Part shown: one piece after another, positions 37,407 through 49,514 of the stretch
Numbering within the stretch: the first letter of the stretch is position 1
Layout of the letters: every line of letters starts with the position of its first letter
Assembly (NCBI RefSeq): GCF_010183535.1
Contig: NC_071329.1
Location: 9,424,001 to 9,488,000 of the forward strand
Direction of reading: 5' to 3'
Length of the DNA stretch: 64,000 bases
Source of the DNA: Caenorhabditis remanei
Lineage: Eukaryota; Nematoda; Chromadorea; Rhabditida; Rhabditidae
The notes under the pieces: generated by a model
Seen by the model: the letters and a program-made list of their open reading frames with translations, nothing else
Databases searched by the model: none
Told to the model about the DNA's origin: nothing
Translations under genes and position numbers: made by a program

Positions 37407-39068
37407 CTACATGAACAAGTAATTTAAAGTAGTCGCAACGAACATTAAAAATGAGATCGAAACTGAATAAGAGCTAGATGACTCTGTGATGAGACACCAT
37501 TTATCAATTGGTTGATCTGGTTTTAGTTTTCTCGCTATTTGTTCCAGTACGTCCATTGAACAATAATCTCCACTACATCCCTCGATTTCGCTAGTCATAA
37601 CTTCGAAGCCGTCGCCTGACTGTTTATGGTAAACTAGCTGAAACATCACAATGATAAAATGCTGAAACGTAATCGAAAGAGCTTGCCTTGAAATAATTAT
37701 TGTTGTCCGTAGTGTTTCTCCAGTATTCAACAGAAACGGCTGCAGAATAAAGAGGATATCCATGTGGAATTATTGCGAATCTTTCGATTCCCAGAGCAAC
37801 GAGAACAGCATACACAGTTTCATCGTGCTGCAAAGAAACCACTGACAATTGGATTAAAAATGAAAAAATATTACTTACAGCTGAATAAACGAAGTACTTG
37901 AGTCCATTGATCCAATCGCATCCAGTTGCAATTTTAGAATAAGTACAATCACTTTTCGTGTTAATTCTGTCGATCATATCATTCATCAGAGGGCCTGATC
38001 TTACTTTCAGCAACTCAAGACCAATATTCATATTTTGCATTGTCACTGTGTTATCTATAAACGAGATATTTCGTCCTTTATATAATAAAAGATAAAAACG
38101 TACTGAAAATGCCATATTGAAACATGTATATTTGATCATTGACAGCTACAATTCGGTTGTAGAAGTCGTCACTGAACCACGTATTGTTAGCTCGAAGAGA
38201 TGCATTGTAATATATTTGTTCGATGAATAATGCGTCCGGAACTATCCAAAAGTCTTCAAGACTCCACGTTTCGTTCACATATGAAGTTAACTCGTCAATA
38301 GTTGATGAAACCGCTGCAGAATTTCTCCAATTTTTCACTTCCTCTGATTGCTGAGCTAAATTCCAGAGCCACTCCCGTCGAGGGCAATCACTATCCATAT
38401 TTCCTATCTGAATTGATTTTCTTATTCAAAATATTTGAAGAAAAAAAACTCACATGATCACTATCATAGTCAACGGTATGAATAGGAATTGGAACAAATC
38501 CACGTGGCCAGCCTTGAGCGTCTGGGAAATCGGTTCCAGCAGCACTTCCGTAACCATCTTGTCCATACATTCCGAGCATATTCGAAGTAGCAGAAATCAG
38601 AGTTCTGTTGATACCAGTCGAACGAACATACATTGTCTTTTGATCGTAAACACTTGGTAAGAAGTTGTAGGTCGAGTTGACGTCGTTCACGTATCGGTTG
38701 CGAAGTTTCTTTCCCAGAGTTAAATGTTGAAACATTCCCATCTGAAAAATCCTTCCACTTATGGAGCTTCCTAGAAGATAATATTATTAAATTGAATAGA
38801 GTACTCACCGGCGACAATTGTCCCCACCCGCCACCTCCAAACGTCCATGCATCCTCTTGGAACAGGTCAGCCTTGAACGTTTTTGTTGGCGATCGATCTC
38901 CATGCCTCCAGACCTTCAAAGTTGAAAAATGCTATAGATTTGCTTTCAAAATGTTCATAAACTCACAATATGTACCATTTTAAGTTCCATTACTCCATCC
39001 TTTACTGGTGGAATGTCTGCTCGCTGAGCTGAACTCCACGCCACAGCGAAGATTAGAAAGTATAACAT
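37407..39068 (-). CDS. Histidine acid phosphatase, membrane- or GPI-anchored
   Basis: Seven exons (39068-38967, 38913-38809, 38741-38454, 38407-38104, 38054-37879, 37827-37687, 37637-37407) join in phase to 448 residues. A signal peptide (MLYFLIFAVAWSSA) is followed by the phosphohistidine motif RHGDRSP opening exon 2, and the distal proton-donor motif HDET opening exon 6. A C-terminal hydrophobic segment (SVSISFLMFVATTLNYLFM) indicates a membrane or GPI anchor. The family hydrolyses phosphate monoesters at acid pH, and nematode members are often intestinal. Between exons 6 and 7 the donor reads AAG|GCAAGC, a GC-AG intron. The gene is convergent with the Cys-repeat gene (130 bp apart). Confidence 0.93.
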
Positions 39069-39477
39069 CCTGAAATCTGAACGTGATATGTACAACAAAA
39101 ACACACACACACAAAAGAAGAAAGCGTTTGAAGGAATAAATTATACTTCAAAAATTCTACATGACATTCGTTGAAGCGTAGATCAAAAATTAACAATGTG
39201 GTCAATTTTTTGAATGTATCAATAATGTTTCTTATCATGACTGCTTGTTTAATGGCAATGAACTAGAGAAGTGTAGAGATTATATTAATTTCATTAAAGC
39301 GATTTTGAGTACAACGTCGAGAATTAAAAAAAAGAACAATTTTCGAAAAACGCAGGGAAACCAGTAGAGCATTGACATTGAAAATTATAAAAACGAGCAT
39401 GAGAATTTTCTTGTGATAAAACGTCATGTAAGAATGTTGAATTTTGAGAATCAGTTGGTAAAAATCGTTATTAGTTA
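39069..39477. other. Spacer between phosphatase and DXO-like gene
   Basis: AT-rich, promoter of the phosphatase and 3'UTR of the upstream minus-strand gene. No further feature is seen. Confidence 0.5.
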
Positions 39478-40757
39478 TCACCAAAATGGGCTTCGGCGGA
39501 TGCTTTCGCTGGTTGTCAAAGTGACTTTCATTGGTTCAAATTTTTCCAAGTTGATCTGCAATTGAGAATATCAAGTCTTGAAATTGAAAGAAACTCAATA
39601 CCAGGCACATGGATTCTTCATCAATTATGGTTCGGTCAATTTTTTCAAAAATCTTGAAAACTTCTGAAAAAAGGTCTGCTTCAGAGAAGCGGAAATGTCC
39701 CTTGGTGAACTCATCAATGGACGCCTCCAGAATCTGAAAATAAAAAATAAAGTTATCATTGCTTCTATCACAAGTGTTCACTCAAAACTAATAATGTTAC
39801 CTCGTTAACGATCAAGTTATCCATACGGAGGCCATAAACAATGCGATTGGCACCACTCAAAAGGGCTCGCAGCCACCACATTCGGGCCTTTGTTCTTGAT
39901 AAATTTTGAACTTTTCCCATACTGTTTGAGCTAACAGTTTTCAATTCAACGACGTTTCCACTGGAATCAAAAGCCCGAGCCACACTCGAAATGAAAACAT
40001 TCATTTTTCTGTGAAATCGATGGTTTTCAATGCACCAATGCTTCACTACACTGTGGTGCTTGCGGAAAGTCGATGGGAAGATTTCCTTTGTTACTTTCTT
40101 CGCGAAGTTCAAACCCCCGAAGGCAGCAGCATTGTTTTCTTCGGTGTCGTTTCTTCTGGAAATATGGAATACGATATTAGAAAGCTGTAAGAAAACTAAC
40201 CCATCCATATTCTTGTTTGAGCCAATGTAGATATCACCGTTCTTGCGGATAGCTAGTAACTCGATAGACTTGCGTCTCCCCATCCAATCATCAATATCAC
40301 AGATGACATAACGACAACAGAGGAATCGGGTTTGCTGTATAATCGAAATTATAATTTTACATGACTTATATCTTTAGCTTCTTCTTACGATTTCATAAAA
40401 TCCGAAGAGTGACGGGATAAGCGAATCAAGAAACATGGTTTGAGCTTCGTATTCATACAGATGGTAGATTGAATGGTGGTTCTGAAAAACTAGCTCAATA
40501 CTACAGCAATTGTCATATTAACTTACAAGAGTGGAGTTGACGTTCTTATCGTACCCGTCCATGACATCTATTGAAACATTCTTTTGATGAATCATGCGTT
40601 CTATTAGCATAGGACGTCCACCTCCTCCTGGCGTTACTTCGTCATTGTGAGATGTGTATTCAAAATTGCCGCTTTGGACGATTCTGGCTTCAACATCCAC
40701 GCTTCTTCTGTTTCTTGCCCCTGCTCTTGAACCCATGTTTCGAGGAGCGTGAGCCAT
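39478..40757 (-). CDS. DXO/RAI1-family (EOL-1-like) decapping-nuclease homologue, probably catalytically altered
   Basis: Six exons (40757-40527, 40481-40389, 40334-40201, 40155-39801, 39733-39602, 39555-39478) join in phase to 340 residues. Recognisable family features are YEYEAQ near residue 86, the core GSNKNMDG, the VELKT motif after AFDSSGN, and a WW-containing helix (ARMWWLRALLSGANRIVYGLR). Active DXO enzymes remove incomplete 5' caps and degrade the RNA, using acidic residues in motifs of the form G-x-x-x-E, E-x-D and E-x-K. Here E-x-K survives (ELK), but the first reads GLNFA and the second lies in SSVARAFD, without the expected acids. The start ATG directly follows an AATTTAG acceptor, 170 bp below the stop of the TBL2-like gene, suggesting a downstream operon gene. 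Confidence 0.87.
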
Positions 40758-40927
40758 CTAAATTTTAAAATGTTTCTTTAAAAAATCTGAAAAGAGCACA
40801 AGATACGCTGATCACAGGAAAAATTACAGAAACAACGTAAAATAAATATAGAATTGTACTTATACACGTATTTATGGAACTGTGAAAAACAAGAAAACAC
40901 CGTATCATACATGAAGAAAATAAATTA

Positions 40928-42727
40928 TTATTCAAACTGCTTCAATAGTTTCTGAGCTTCCTCGATCTGCTCCTTGATGCGACGCCGAGCTCCTTCTTGT
41001 GTGCATTCTGGCAGCTCACGACTGAGCTTCACAACACGACTGTGCCATTCGGGGACATTTCGAATAACGCGAACATATTTGTCACCACACGTCGCAATGT
41101 ATTTTCCATCAGAAGAATAGGCAATTGAACTGATCGTAGTTGAACAGATATCTTTCACTGAAAATTGGCACTTATCGTATTCCCAATAGTTTGTTTTTAT
41201 TACACTCTGGATAGTCCTTTGTTTCATCCTCTGAACAGAATACTTTCAAATCTGTCATGAAAGAGATAGCGAATGAGTCACCACTTGGACTCATTTCTAA
41301 TCGCACCTTCTCACTGGTCGCACCTCGAAGCGGCTCCCAGCTTCCTCTGAAAATAATACGTATTTTATGTTCTATTCATTTGCTTTCGTATACAAAATGA
41401 ATCCAGTGTTATCACCAACTCTACTCTCTCGTTCGCTCACCCGTTTCCGTTGCCTAGCAATCATTCATGCTTACTCTTTCTGGCATACTTTCATCCCCTT
41501 TGACTCACTCTCTAATAATTTTCGAGTCCTGACCCGCTTCATATCGAATCTCTGTGTCAAATATTCTCCACTTGCCGTCTCTTGAGACGGTGACTGCACG
41601 AGTAGAAGAAGTGTTGAATGCAGCTGCGAGAACTCCTGATTGGTGACCCTAAACCGAGATGAATAACTTAGAAATGAGCTCGATCGACGTACGCTGAGAC
41701 TGAAAACTTTTTTTGCATTCTGGAAAACTCCATCTCTTGTGAAAACTGGTTCGAAAACAAAAACGTCGGGTGTGAATCCAGAAACAATAATGAAACGACC
41801 ATCTGGAGAGAGACGACAGTCATATAGACTGCTTACTTTTGCATCGATTGATTTCAAAAGTTGACCGCGAAGATCGTATAAGCAAATCTTGTTGTCAAGC
41901 GCAGCACTCATCAAGTACTTAGCTAAAAAAGTTTATTAATAGAACATAGCATAGCTCGGCCAGCAACTCTCACCGTTGCCTGCAATTCCGATGTTTTGAA
42001 TATCGACCTGATGAACTCTTTCGAATTCTAAGTTGTCGATATGCACGAAGTGATGAGATCCTGATCCTTCTGTTTTCTTGGCGAGCTTGTATACGCACAA
42101 CTGAAAGTATGACGTTGTATTGGTGTATTTTCTTCGCAATACCTTATTTTCGCGTTTAACACTGAATACAACGCTTTTGCAATCCGGAGCGAAAACAACA
42201 CGAGTCGGAGTATCGTACTCTACAATTTGTCGGATAGACTTGTGCTCCTTGTTTTCAAAGTCTCTCACGTCCCAAAGAATCACTGTACGATCCCCAGAAA
42301 TCGATACGAATTTTTTTCCATCTGATGCGAAGGCAATATCAGTAACGTCTTTCGTATGCCCTTTTAACATTGCAACGTTCCAGTCGTGTGAAAAAGACGG
42401 TTCTTTGGTCTGAAACTTCGTTGTTTATTTAAATAATTCAGAATAATTTATGTGTACCTTCCATTGATCATTCTTTCTTTGATGCTTGTTCTTTTTAGCT
42501 GGTTCCTCGCTCGTTACGGTTTCTGTTACTTCGTCCATCACGACATCTCTGGAATAGTTATATATATATATATATATATAAATAATAATTCTGAAAACAT
42601 ACACTTCTTCTTGTTCTCCTTTCTTCTCTTGTTTCGCTACATATATTATGGCGGCTCCCATCACAGTTACGAAACCAATAAATCCTCCAATAAGCATAGG
42701 CAGGCTTACATTGTCGATGTCAATCAT
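40928..42727 (-). CDS. TBL2-like WD40 protein with N-terminal membrane anchor
   Basis: Eight exons (42727-42603, 42548-42458, 42409-42143, 42100-41974, 41922-41693, 41648-41509, 41346-41204, 41157-40928) join in phase to 450 residues, very close to human TBL2 (about 447). An N-terminal anchor (MLIGGFIGFVTVMGAAIIYVA, residues about 11-31) is followed by a charged linker and WD repeats: MLKGHTKDVTDIAF, VSISGDRTVILWDV, MSAALDNKICLYDL, LSPDGRFIIVSG, GHQSGVLAAAFN, SRDGKWRIFD, SSDGKYIATCGDKYVRV. A coiled C-terminus (RRRIKEQIEEAQKLLKQFE) follows. TBL2 is an ER membrane protein linked to PERK signalling in mammals. It is divergent from rer-1, another ER/Golgi protein, with 692 bp between the starts. 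Confidence 0.92.
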
Positions 42728-43419
42728 GGTTCAACCTGTAGAATCAAACTAAAAACTTTATTTCCACGAGGAAAATGACAATTTTCGATATTTGAAGCAA
42801 GTGTAAGAAGATATCACAAAATAACGAATTCAAAAAAAAACATTATCGAAAACTGAGCAATGATTCTTTGGAGGATTACTGTATTCCTCGTGAGACCTTT
42901 AAACAAATTCCGTTATGTTTCTTACTACTATTGTAACCAAAGCCAGGCAATGTCTATGAAAGATCCTATAACTTAATTTTCTAATTTTACAAGTCATTTC
43001 AGTAGATTATCAGAACATTCTGGCCGAATCAACTAATTCATTGTTGTAAATAAGATATAATTATTCGCACTAAAACAGTATCTGTTATTTTTTCTCGTGC
43101 ATAGATACTGTATACAATTAGTTCACAATTTGATGACATTAAAATAATTGAAAATTCTTAGTAAATCTGAATATGTGCAATAATCTCGATCCTACACATG
43201 TATAAGCCTACACCTCCTTTCACTTTTGGGAAAAAGTTGTGCGCTTTGCCGTGCCTGTGTTTGCGTATTCCCTGACGTGTTCTTGCAAGTTTTGGAATCA
43301 ATATTTTATCAATTTTCACGTAATTTTAACACCTTCCTGTTACTTTCACGTGGATTTTATATTTCGTTTCGGTTTTCGAAAAAAAAAATTAAACTTTATT
43401 ATCGATTTTCCCAGGTAAT
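42728..43419. other. Shared upstream region of the TBL2-like gene and rer-1
   Basis: AT-rich divergent promoter region. An ATTTTCCCAG acceptor at about 43405-43414 precedes the rer-1 start by a few bases. A TA dinucleotide run also occurs at about 42559-42580, inside an intron of the TBL2-like gene. Confidence 0.5.
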
Positions 43420-44471
43420 ATGGACGACGGACTCAGGGACAGGCCAGGTGTAACTTCTAGATTCTTTCACAGTTTGGAAGTGGTGAGTTTTGTTTTGAAA
43501 TAGTTCAGCCGGTATGCTTGAGTTTTTCAGAAATATCAATACTATCTCGATCGTCTGACGCCACATACAGCTTTTCGTTGGGTTATCGCTCTGATCTCTC
43601 TCGTCTTCTTCGCATCCAGAATCGTATTGTTGCAGGTAATTCTTATAAAAGAAAATGCAGAAATAGTATCTAAACATGGTTTAAACCATGTTTTTACCAG
43701 ACTGATTATAAATTGCTCCGTCCCAAATAACGGACCGAATCGAATTTACTTTATGATAAAACTAAGATTTTACTTATTTTTTGAGCGTGTATTGTAATCA
43801 TTTCGAATTATTAAGAAAGTTTTTTTCTAGGAAGTAATAGCGAGATACTGACCGGTACTCGTCCTGTTTCTAATTTGAGAGATTCCAAAAAAACGAGTAA
43901 ATTTCTGAAATATCCTACTACTTTTACGAGAACAACCCACAAGTGGAGTTTTCAGGGATTCTACATTGTCGCCTATGCTGTTGGAATCTACTACTTGAAT
44001 CTGTTCCTCCTCTTCTTAACTCCATCAATTGACCCGGCTCTTGAGTTTGATGTAATCACATCTCTTTTCATGTTTTTTTTCATAAGTTTTCATTTTAGGA
44101 TGAAGACGATGGACCAGTACTTCCATCAAAAACTAATGACGAGTTTCGTCCATTCATGCGAAGATTGCCCGAGTTCAAATTCTGGTAAGCGCTCTTATTG
44201 TCGTTTTTAGTTTCGAAAGCACTTTTGACACTAATTTTTCTACAGGCATTCGTTCATGAAGGCTACACTCATAGCTATCACCTGCACATTCTTCGAGTTC
44301 TTCGACGTTCCCGTGTTCTGGCCAATTCTTGTCATGTATTTCTTCATTCTCACTTTCCTTACGCTCAAGAGACAAATCATGCATATGATCAAGTACCGTT
44401 ACATTCCATTTACCGTTGGAAAGCCAAGAATGGCAGGCAAAGAAGACACCGGAAAAGTGGTTGTTGGCTAA
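43420..44471 (+). CDS. rer-1: RER1, Golgi-to-ER retrieval receptor
   Basis: Five exons (43420-43482, 43531-43635, 43956-44051, 44099-44184, 44246-44471) join in phase to 191 residues, against about 196 in human RER1. RER1 sits in the cis-Golgi membrane and retrieves ER membrane proteins and unassembled subunits by binding polar residues in their membrane helices. Diagnostic blocks are TPHTAFRWV, the hydrophobic pairs (VIALISLVFFASRIVLLQ; GFYIVAYAVGIYYLNLFLLF), NDEFRPFMRRLPEFKFW, DVPVFWPILVMYF and KRQIMHMIKYRYIPFTVGK. The start follows a TTTTCCCAG acceptor by five bases, consistent with trans-splicing. Confidence 0.97.
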
Positions 44472-45212
44472 GAAGTTTCTTCTCCTAAAATCTGTCTTGT
44501 TGTCCTTAGTCTTTGTTATTAAATATTTAAAGAGTTTCCGATTTTTATGGTTATATTTCTGGAGAAGCTCTTAATATATTTATTTTAAAGCCAACGTTTT
44601 GAAACATCTCAGAGTAACGAGTTCCGTATTAAATTATTTGCGCTCCTTTTCCAATTCCTTCCCCAGTTCATAAATATTTTCATCCCATTCTTCTCGTCCT
44701 ATAGCAGCTTTCTCCTTACTTGTATTCGATCATCCTTGATCTTATGCTATAGTAAAAACGACCCGCTTCTTATGTCCGCGTTTTCTTACCAAATGTGATT
44801 CTATTCGTGTTTTATGTTTGATGAAATGAAATCTAAAACAATGCACTCATGGCTTCATTGCACAATGAACCCTGTAATAACATTCATGATCTGGATGAAA
44901 TTAGAAATTTGATAACAGCTGACATTCGTTATCTGTCACGATAACAGCTGATGCTCCAGAGTTTCAAAGATGTCTTCTCCCCCGAATCTCAGCATTTAAA
45001 CTTATTTTTGAAATCTCTCTCAGTCATTTTTGACTCGAAACAGTTTTTGAGAAAGAAAAATGATGAGATTTATAAATCTTGAGTTCTCAGATGAGACTAC
45101 TTTCTCATTATTCAAGTTATATCTGTTTGTAAAACGAACGAAAAATGCATTGGATTCGATTGAAAAGTGAGTTTTTCTAACAGTGAACAATCCATGATAC
45201 AAGTTTATTCAG
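44472..45212. other. Spacer downstream of rer-1
   Basis: AT-rich. A GATAACAGCTGA sequence occurs twice around 44.91-44.95 kb with an inverted GTTATC between. A possible first exon of the next gene (donor GTGAGT at about 45167) lies at the end, but its phase does not fit. Confidence 0.4.
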
Positions 45213-46633
45213 CAGGAAAACGAGGTTTCCACTTGCAAAACTTCCGTTTGTTCCGATGAAAGAAGTGATTCGATCAATGACTGTTCAAGAAAGGTTTATA
45301 TTTATTATGGGAGTCAGGGATCGGGAATTTAAGGGATAATCATAAAATGAATCCCTGCTTTAGAGTTTCATCGTGTATCCGTTCATTTAGAATGCTTCCT
45401 CCTTACTAAGTGATTTCTTGAAGAATCAAATTGGCATTGTCCTCGTATCAAATGGAATATTTTGTCTATTTGGCTAGAATAAAAGCATCCAGTTACTTCA
45501 TTTCATTCAAAGATCAAAAATCCTATATTCAATTGGAAGTTGCTGGAGAGATGGACTGTTTTGTATACTTGAATGGAGGAAGAGATGATGGAAATATTCG
45601 TGGAAAAGAAATCTCTAAGTGGTGAGATCATAGTCGGAGTCATTTATTTACTGTTATTAAATTCAGGTGTTGTGGGAAAAGTATGAGTGAGAATATCGCT
45701 AGAGCTCTTGAGAGAATTCAAAACTTGTTCCCTTCTCCTAATGTAATACTGGCATTTCATACGAATAAGATGACGGAAACAAGCATCAAAGAGCTTCTAT
45801 CTTCTCTCGATTGGAAAATTTTATTGATTGAAGGAGATAAAATAGAAGCAACCGACCTGGATATTATTATGAATATGGCAAATTTGGAGAGGAAAATAAT
45901 GATAACTTTGAACAGTTTTCCAGAAAAATTTACTCACGAAAAAGTAGATTCTTTTATTTTTTATAAACTGCGAACTATTATATTTCAGGCATTTCAGTTC
46001 TTGGACATGGAATACCATGAAGCACATTGGGTCCGTATCGAAGATTTGTTTTCATTACGAAACAGTATTAGTGTCACTTTGATGCTCAATCGTTTCAATT
46101 GTCCCCATTTGAACCAATTGGTTTGTTTTTGGATGAAATGCACTCACAGTATGTTCAGACAATTGACGATTCACATGGATAACACAGCTCCTTTTCTTCC
46201 TAATCTCATTTTCAAGGATGTGACTTATTTGACCACTTCAGGTCGTGGCTTCCAAGAGTTTGTAATGTTAGTTTCTTTTTGTGTCAAATACGATAACGAT
46301 ATGATTTTCAGACATTCCAAGTCAGCTACATGTTTGGAGTTCCCAATAGCTGTTATTTCTTGGATTGACAGCATTTTTAAAATGATAACAACTCGATTGG
46401 ATGGAGAATATTCTAAAGAATACTCAATTCTTAAACTACTATCCCGGAAGAATGAGCTCGAGGAGGAAATAGCAAAAACTGACAGTCGGATACCAGTGGG
46501 AGATAGAAAATATGATTTGAGCAATCAACCAATGATCTCTCGAAAGTCAGATCTTCTGAAGAAGATTCGAGATTTAAACAACCAGCTAAAGGATCTGCAA
46601 GTGGAATTTGTTGATGGGAACGTTGTTTTATAA
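45213..46633 (+). CDS. F-box / FBA_2-type protein, 5' end unresolved (possible pseudogene)
   Basis: The segment after an ATTCAG acceptor at 45212 encodes an F-box start (FPLAKLPFVPMKEVIRSM), as in nematode fbxb proteins, which recruit substrates to SCF ubiquitin ligases. An FBA_2-like region follows after a gap: about 45419-45623, then 45673-46268 and 46314-46633. Supported introns are 45624-45672 (GTGAGA/ATTCAG) and a 45-nt intron at about 46269-46313 (GTTAGT/TTTCAG), needed to restore the frame into HSKSATCLEF. The end carries a coiled coil (RKNELEEEIAKT...KSDLLKKIRDLNNQLKDLQ). No ATG joins to the F-box exon in phase, and the frame closes soon after the F-box, so the gene may be decayed or have an exon I missed. 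Confidence 0.6.
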
Positions 46634-47055
46634 GTAACTGAAATTTTTGAATATTTTCTTTTGAATATCAGTGTAAATTAAAGTTTTTGATATCATTGAT
46701 TGTCAGCGATTGATTCGAAGTAAAACATATCTTTCCCAGGGGCCCTCCATCATAGATGGGGGCAAAGAAGATCCAGGCTCATCCGAATCTTGACAGGTGA
46801 ACTAGGTGCTCTCCCTTCGTTTCTAAAATGATTCCTAGAACAAACTTGGTACTGGAAACCAGGTGATTAATAACATTGTTTGTGGTGAATCTTCATTGAA
46901 CCGTCTGAAAAAAAACGGTCAAGCTCTATCGTATGATGGTGATCTTTTCTCTGTATCCGTAGTACGAAGATAGATATTGTTTATTATTTTAAAATTTATA
47001 ATGGAAAAACATTGAAGATGAGTTTCCCTTTGTTCCAGAATTCGATTTTTATACT
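46634..47055. other. Spacer
   Basis: AT-rich with one GC patch (GGGGCCCTCC at about 46740). On the minus strand an AATAAA at about 46980-46985 can serve the small gene that follows. Confidence 0.4.
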
Positions 47056-47430
47056 TTACAAGTCAGTGAGATGTATAGATTTATCAATTTGCGATCCCGA
47101 AGATTCATTTGGAGAAAGATCTACAGAAACTGTCAGTCGGGTTTTCTGTTGATCTTCAGTGATAAATGGAAAAGACGAATCGATAATCGATAAAAGATAT
47201 TTTAAAATACATATTAGCCTGAGTCATAAGTTTCTTTCTCTTTTGAGATGATTTTTGACACGCAATTTCTCGAAGGCTAATAACTCATATAATGAAAAAT
47301 ATAATTGGTTAATACTTATAACTCATTGTGATTCTACCTGTGACTTGACGTCCGCCATCTGCTTAATCTCAGCCGTAGGCAAGTCAAAACACTTGAGGAA
47401 CCCTTTTTTGGTACGATTCTTCGACTCCAT
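47056..47430 (-). CDS. Two-exon small protein, 60 residues
   Basis: Exon 47430-47338 starts MESKNRTKKGFLKC and ends at a CAG|GTAGAA donor. Exon 47145-47056 begins after TCAACAG, continues in phase (KTRLTVSVDLSPNES) and stops at TAA 47058-47056. An AATAAA lies about 70 bases downstream on the minus strand. The predicted protein is basic, then Ser-rich, without signal peptide or membrane segment, so it is presumably cytosolic or nuclear. I do not recognise it. Support is the ATG, phase-matched splice sites and polyadenylation signal, not homology. Confidence 0.5.
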
Positions 47431-48504
47431 TTTTTTCCTAGAAAATGTTGACGAGAATGTGTGAGCAATTGAGAATTAAAACAAGCAAAAACAATTATGT
47501 ATAAAAAAAACAATAAAGATATTTGAACTAAACAACGATGGTTTAATGCGGGTCTTTGAAGAACGGTGAGCATTAGCAATTTAGAGATGTGCGAGTATTT
47601 TCGATTTTTCTTTAACGCTAGAGAAGGAAATCAGTGGAAATGCTTATTATTAAATAGAGTAGACATTGATGTTTCTAAATTTACTTTGTTTCGGATATTC
47701 ACACCATTTGTCTTTTTTCGCAAGAAGCCCGAAGTCAACTTCATCAAATTCACGTGATTTTTGAGTTTGATGAAGCCTACTGCTCGTACTTTTGAATCAA
47801 TGTACTAGATATTTTGCACAATTTTAGAACAATGTATCTACTGTTGATTACTAGTAACAAAATAATTCAGATTTGTTTGGGTGCGTTGAAAAAAGACCTA
47901 GACTCCACTCAGGTCTACTTTACTAATATTCTCAAAAGTGTGAAAATCTTAACAATCACATCAGCCAAGTTTTATCACTTATTCGAATGACTTTGGTATA
48001 TAGTTTTTTGTTGCATGACTTGCTTATGCTACTGTCTAACTTTTGCAAATAGTTTGATATAAATGCTCTCTCCAATATTTTAGTAATCGACTTAAACCCA
48101 GGAGAACATTGTTTTCTCATACCTGTCGGTCGTCTGATCACAACTTCTTTGTCTTGGAGAGTTTCATCCAAAACTAAATTATTATAACAAGACAAAGTCT
48201 TTCTTTATAAATACCACTTGTTTTCTCATAAAAATCTCAGAATTTTAATATAAATTCGACTAGAATCAAAAACCTTTTCAAAATAGAAATTTGATTGGAG
48301 ACAGAAAAAACTGTCGTTTTCATGACTGGACTGTCTGTTCACTAACTTAAAACATTGTTTGTTAGCCACTGAAAAGTTCATCATAATGCAAAAAAGTTTG
48401 GGTCGATAAACAATCACAGTACCTAGAAACCGTAAGTCAAAGTCCAACCCCAAAAAAAGAAAGAAACTTATGACTCAACCTAATATTTTCTACATCTGGG
48501 TTTC
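47431..48504. other. Gene-poor region
   Basis: AT-rich, with only short chance frames. No feature supported. Confidence 0.4.
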
Positions 48505-48730
48505 AATTTTCTGGGCTCATCCTGGACTTCTCCTCAAGTTTTCGGCTCATCCTGGACTTCTCCTCAAGTTCTGGGCTCCTCGAGTCCTCCTTATCCTGGA
48601 CTCCCTCTCACGTTCTGGACTCCCGGTTGTGAGCTCCACGTGGACTCCTCCTGCGGTTCTGGGCCGATCCTGAACTCCTCTTCCGGTACTGGGCCGATCC
48701 TAGACTCCTCCTGATGTCCTGGATCCTGGA
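48505..48730. repeat. Minisatellite CTGGACTCCTCCT-type, left arm
   Basis: Degenerate tandem copies of a unit like CTGGACTTCTCCTCAAGTT with TTCTGGGCTCATC variants. The right-hand array at 49718-49975 is the same unit in inverted orientation, including a shared CTCCACGTGGACTCCTCCT block. Confidence 0.75.
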
Positions 48731-48750
48731 ATTTTATGAAAATTCTGACT

Positions 48751-48860
48751 CGATGTACCCTATGATGACCCCATGGATGTACCCCATGATCACATCTCCT
48801 CGATGTACCCTTCGATTCAATCTAAAATCAATTTTTTCATAGATGTACCCTTTTTCGATG
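48751..48860. repeat. Short array of GATGTACCC
   Basis: Five degenerate copies of (C/G)GATGTACCC(T/C) spaced by 10-30 bases. Confidence 0.65.
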
Positions 48861-48949
48861 TATTGGATTATGGGCCTGAAAAAAACAAGCATTTTGTTTG
48901 AAATTCTCTCAAGAAATTTGTAAGTTGTGAAAATATTCTATTTCAGGTC

Positions 48950-49110
48950 TGGACATCTACAAATCCGCTGAAAGCTTCAGCGAATCAGGCGACTGGATTG
49001 GAAGAGTGTTGAGCCGGGAATGAGGAGTACCTGTAAACAACCTGGAGGACTCCTCCTTTTTTGCAATTTTTCTTTGACAGTTTCCCCTTGATTCATTAAT
49101 AAACAGCTAT
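48950..49110 (+). other. Possible non-coding 3' exon with hairpin and polyadenylation signal
   Basis: Follows a CTATTTCAG acceptor, contains a perfect stem CGCTGAA-AGC-TTCAGCG (48966-48982) and an AATAAA near 49100. No reading frame. It sits between the two inverted minisatellite arms, so it may belong to a composite repeat. Confidence 0.3.
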
Positions 49111-49514
49111 CAAAGCTATTGAATCCTTCACATTTCGAGAAAAAAACATCTGAATTATAGACTATGTATCTGACGTTTCAGTTACAAACAACATCTCGAC
49201 TGAAGCGAAAAGCTAATTTTGAACATAACTTTACAGAAGTTACAGAAAAAAAACACTGTTACGGCTTCAATCTTAGATTCAACAAGTCCACCATAGACCA
49301 CACAGAGCTTTTTTGTTTTTTCGCAATTGAAAAAGTGAGAAATTGGAGTCTACAGTATTTTCCTATAAGCCTATATACATATATACCTATATTCCTATAA
49401 GCCCCGCCCATTTCCCATGGTAAATATGGCGACTGGCGGAGTCCGTGAGATGTCGGACACATCGGTAGAGGTGGGCATCTATGTAACTTGTCGATTCATA
49501 TATAAATGTGTGGG

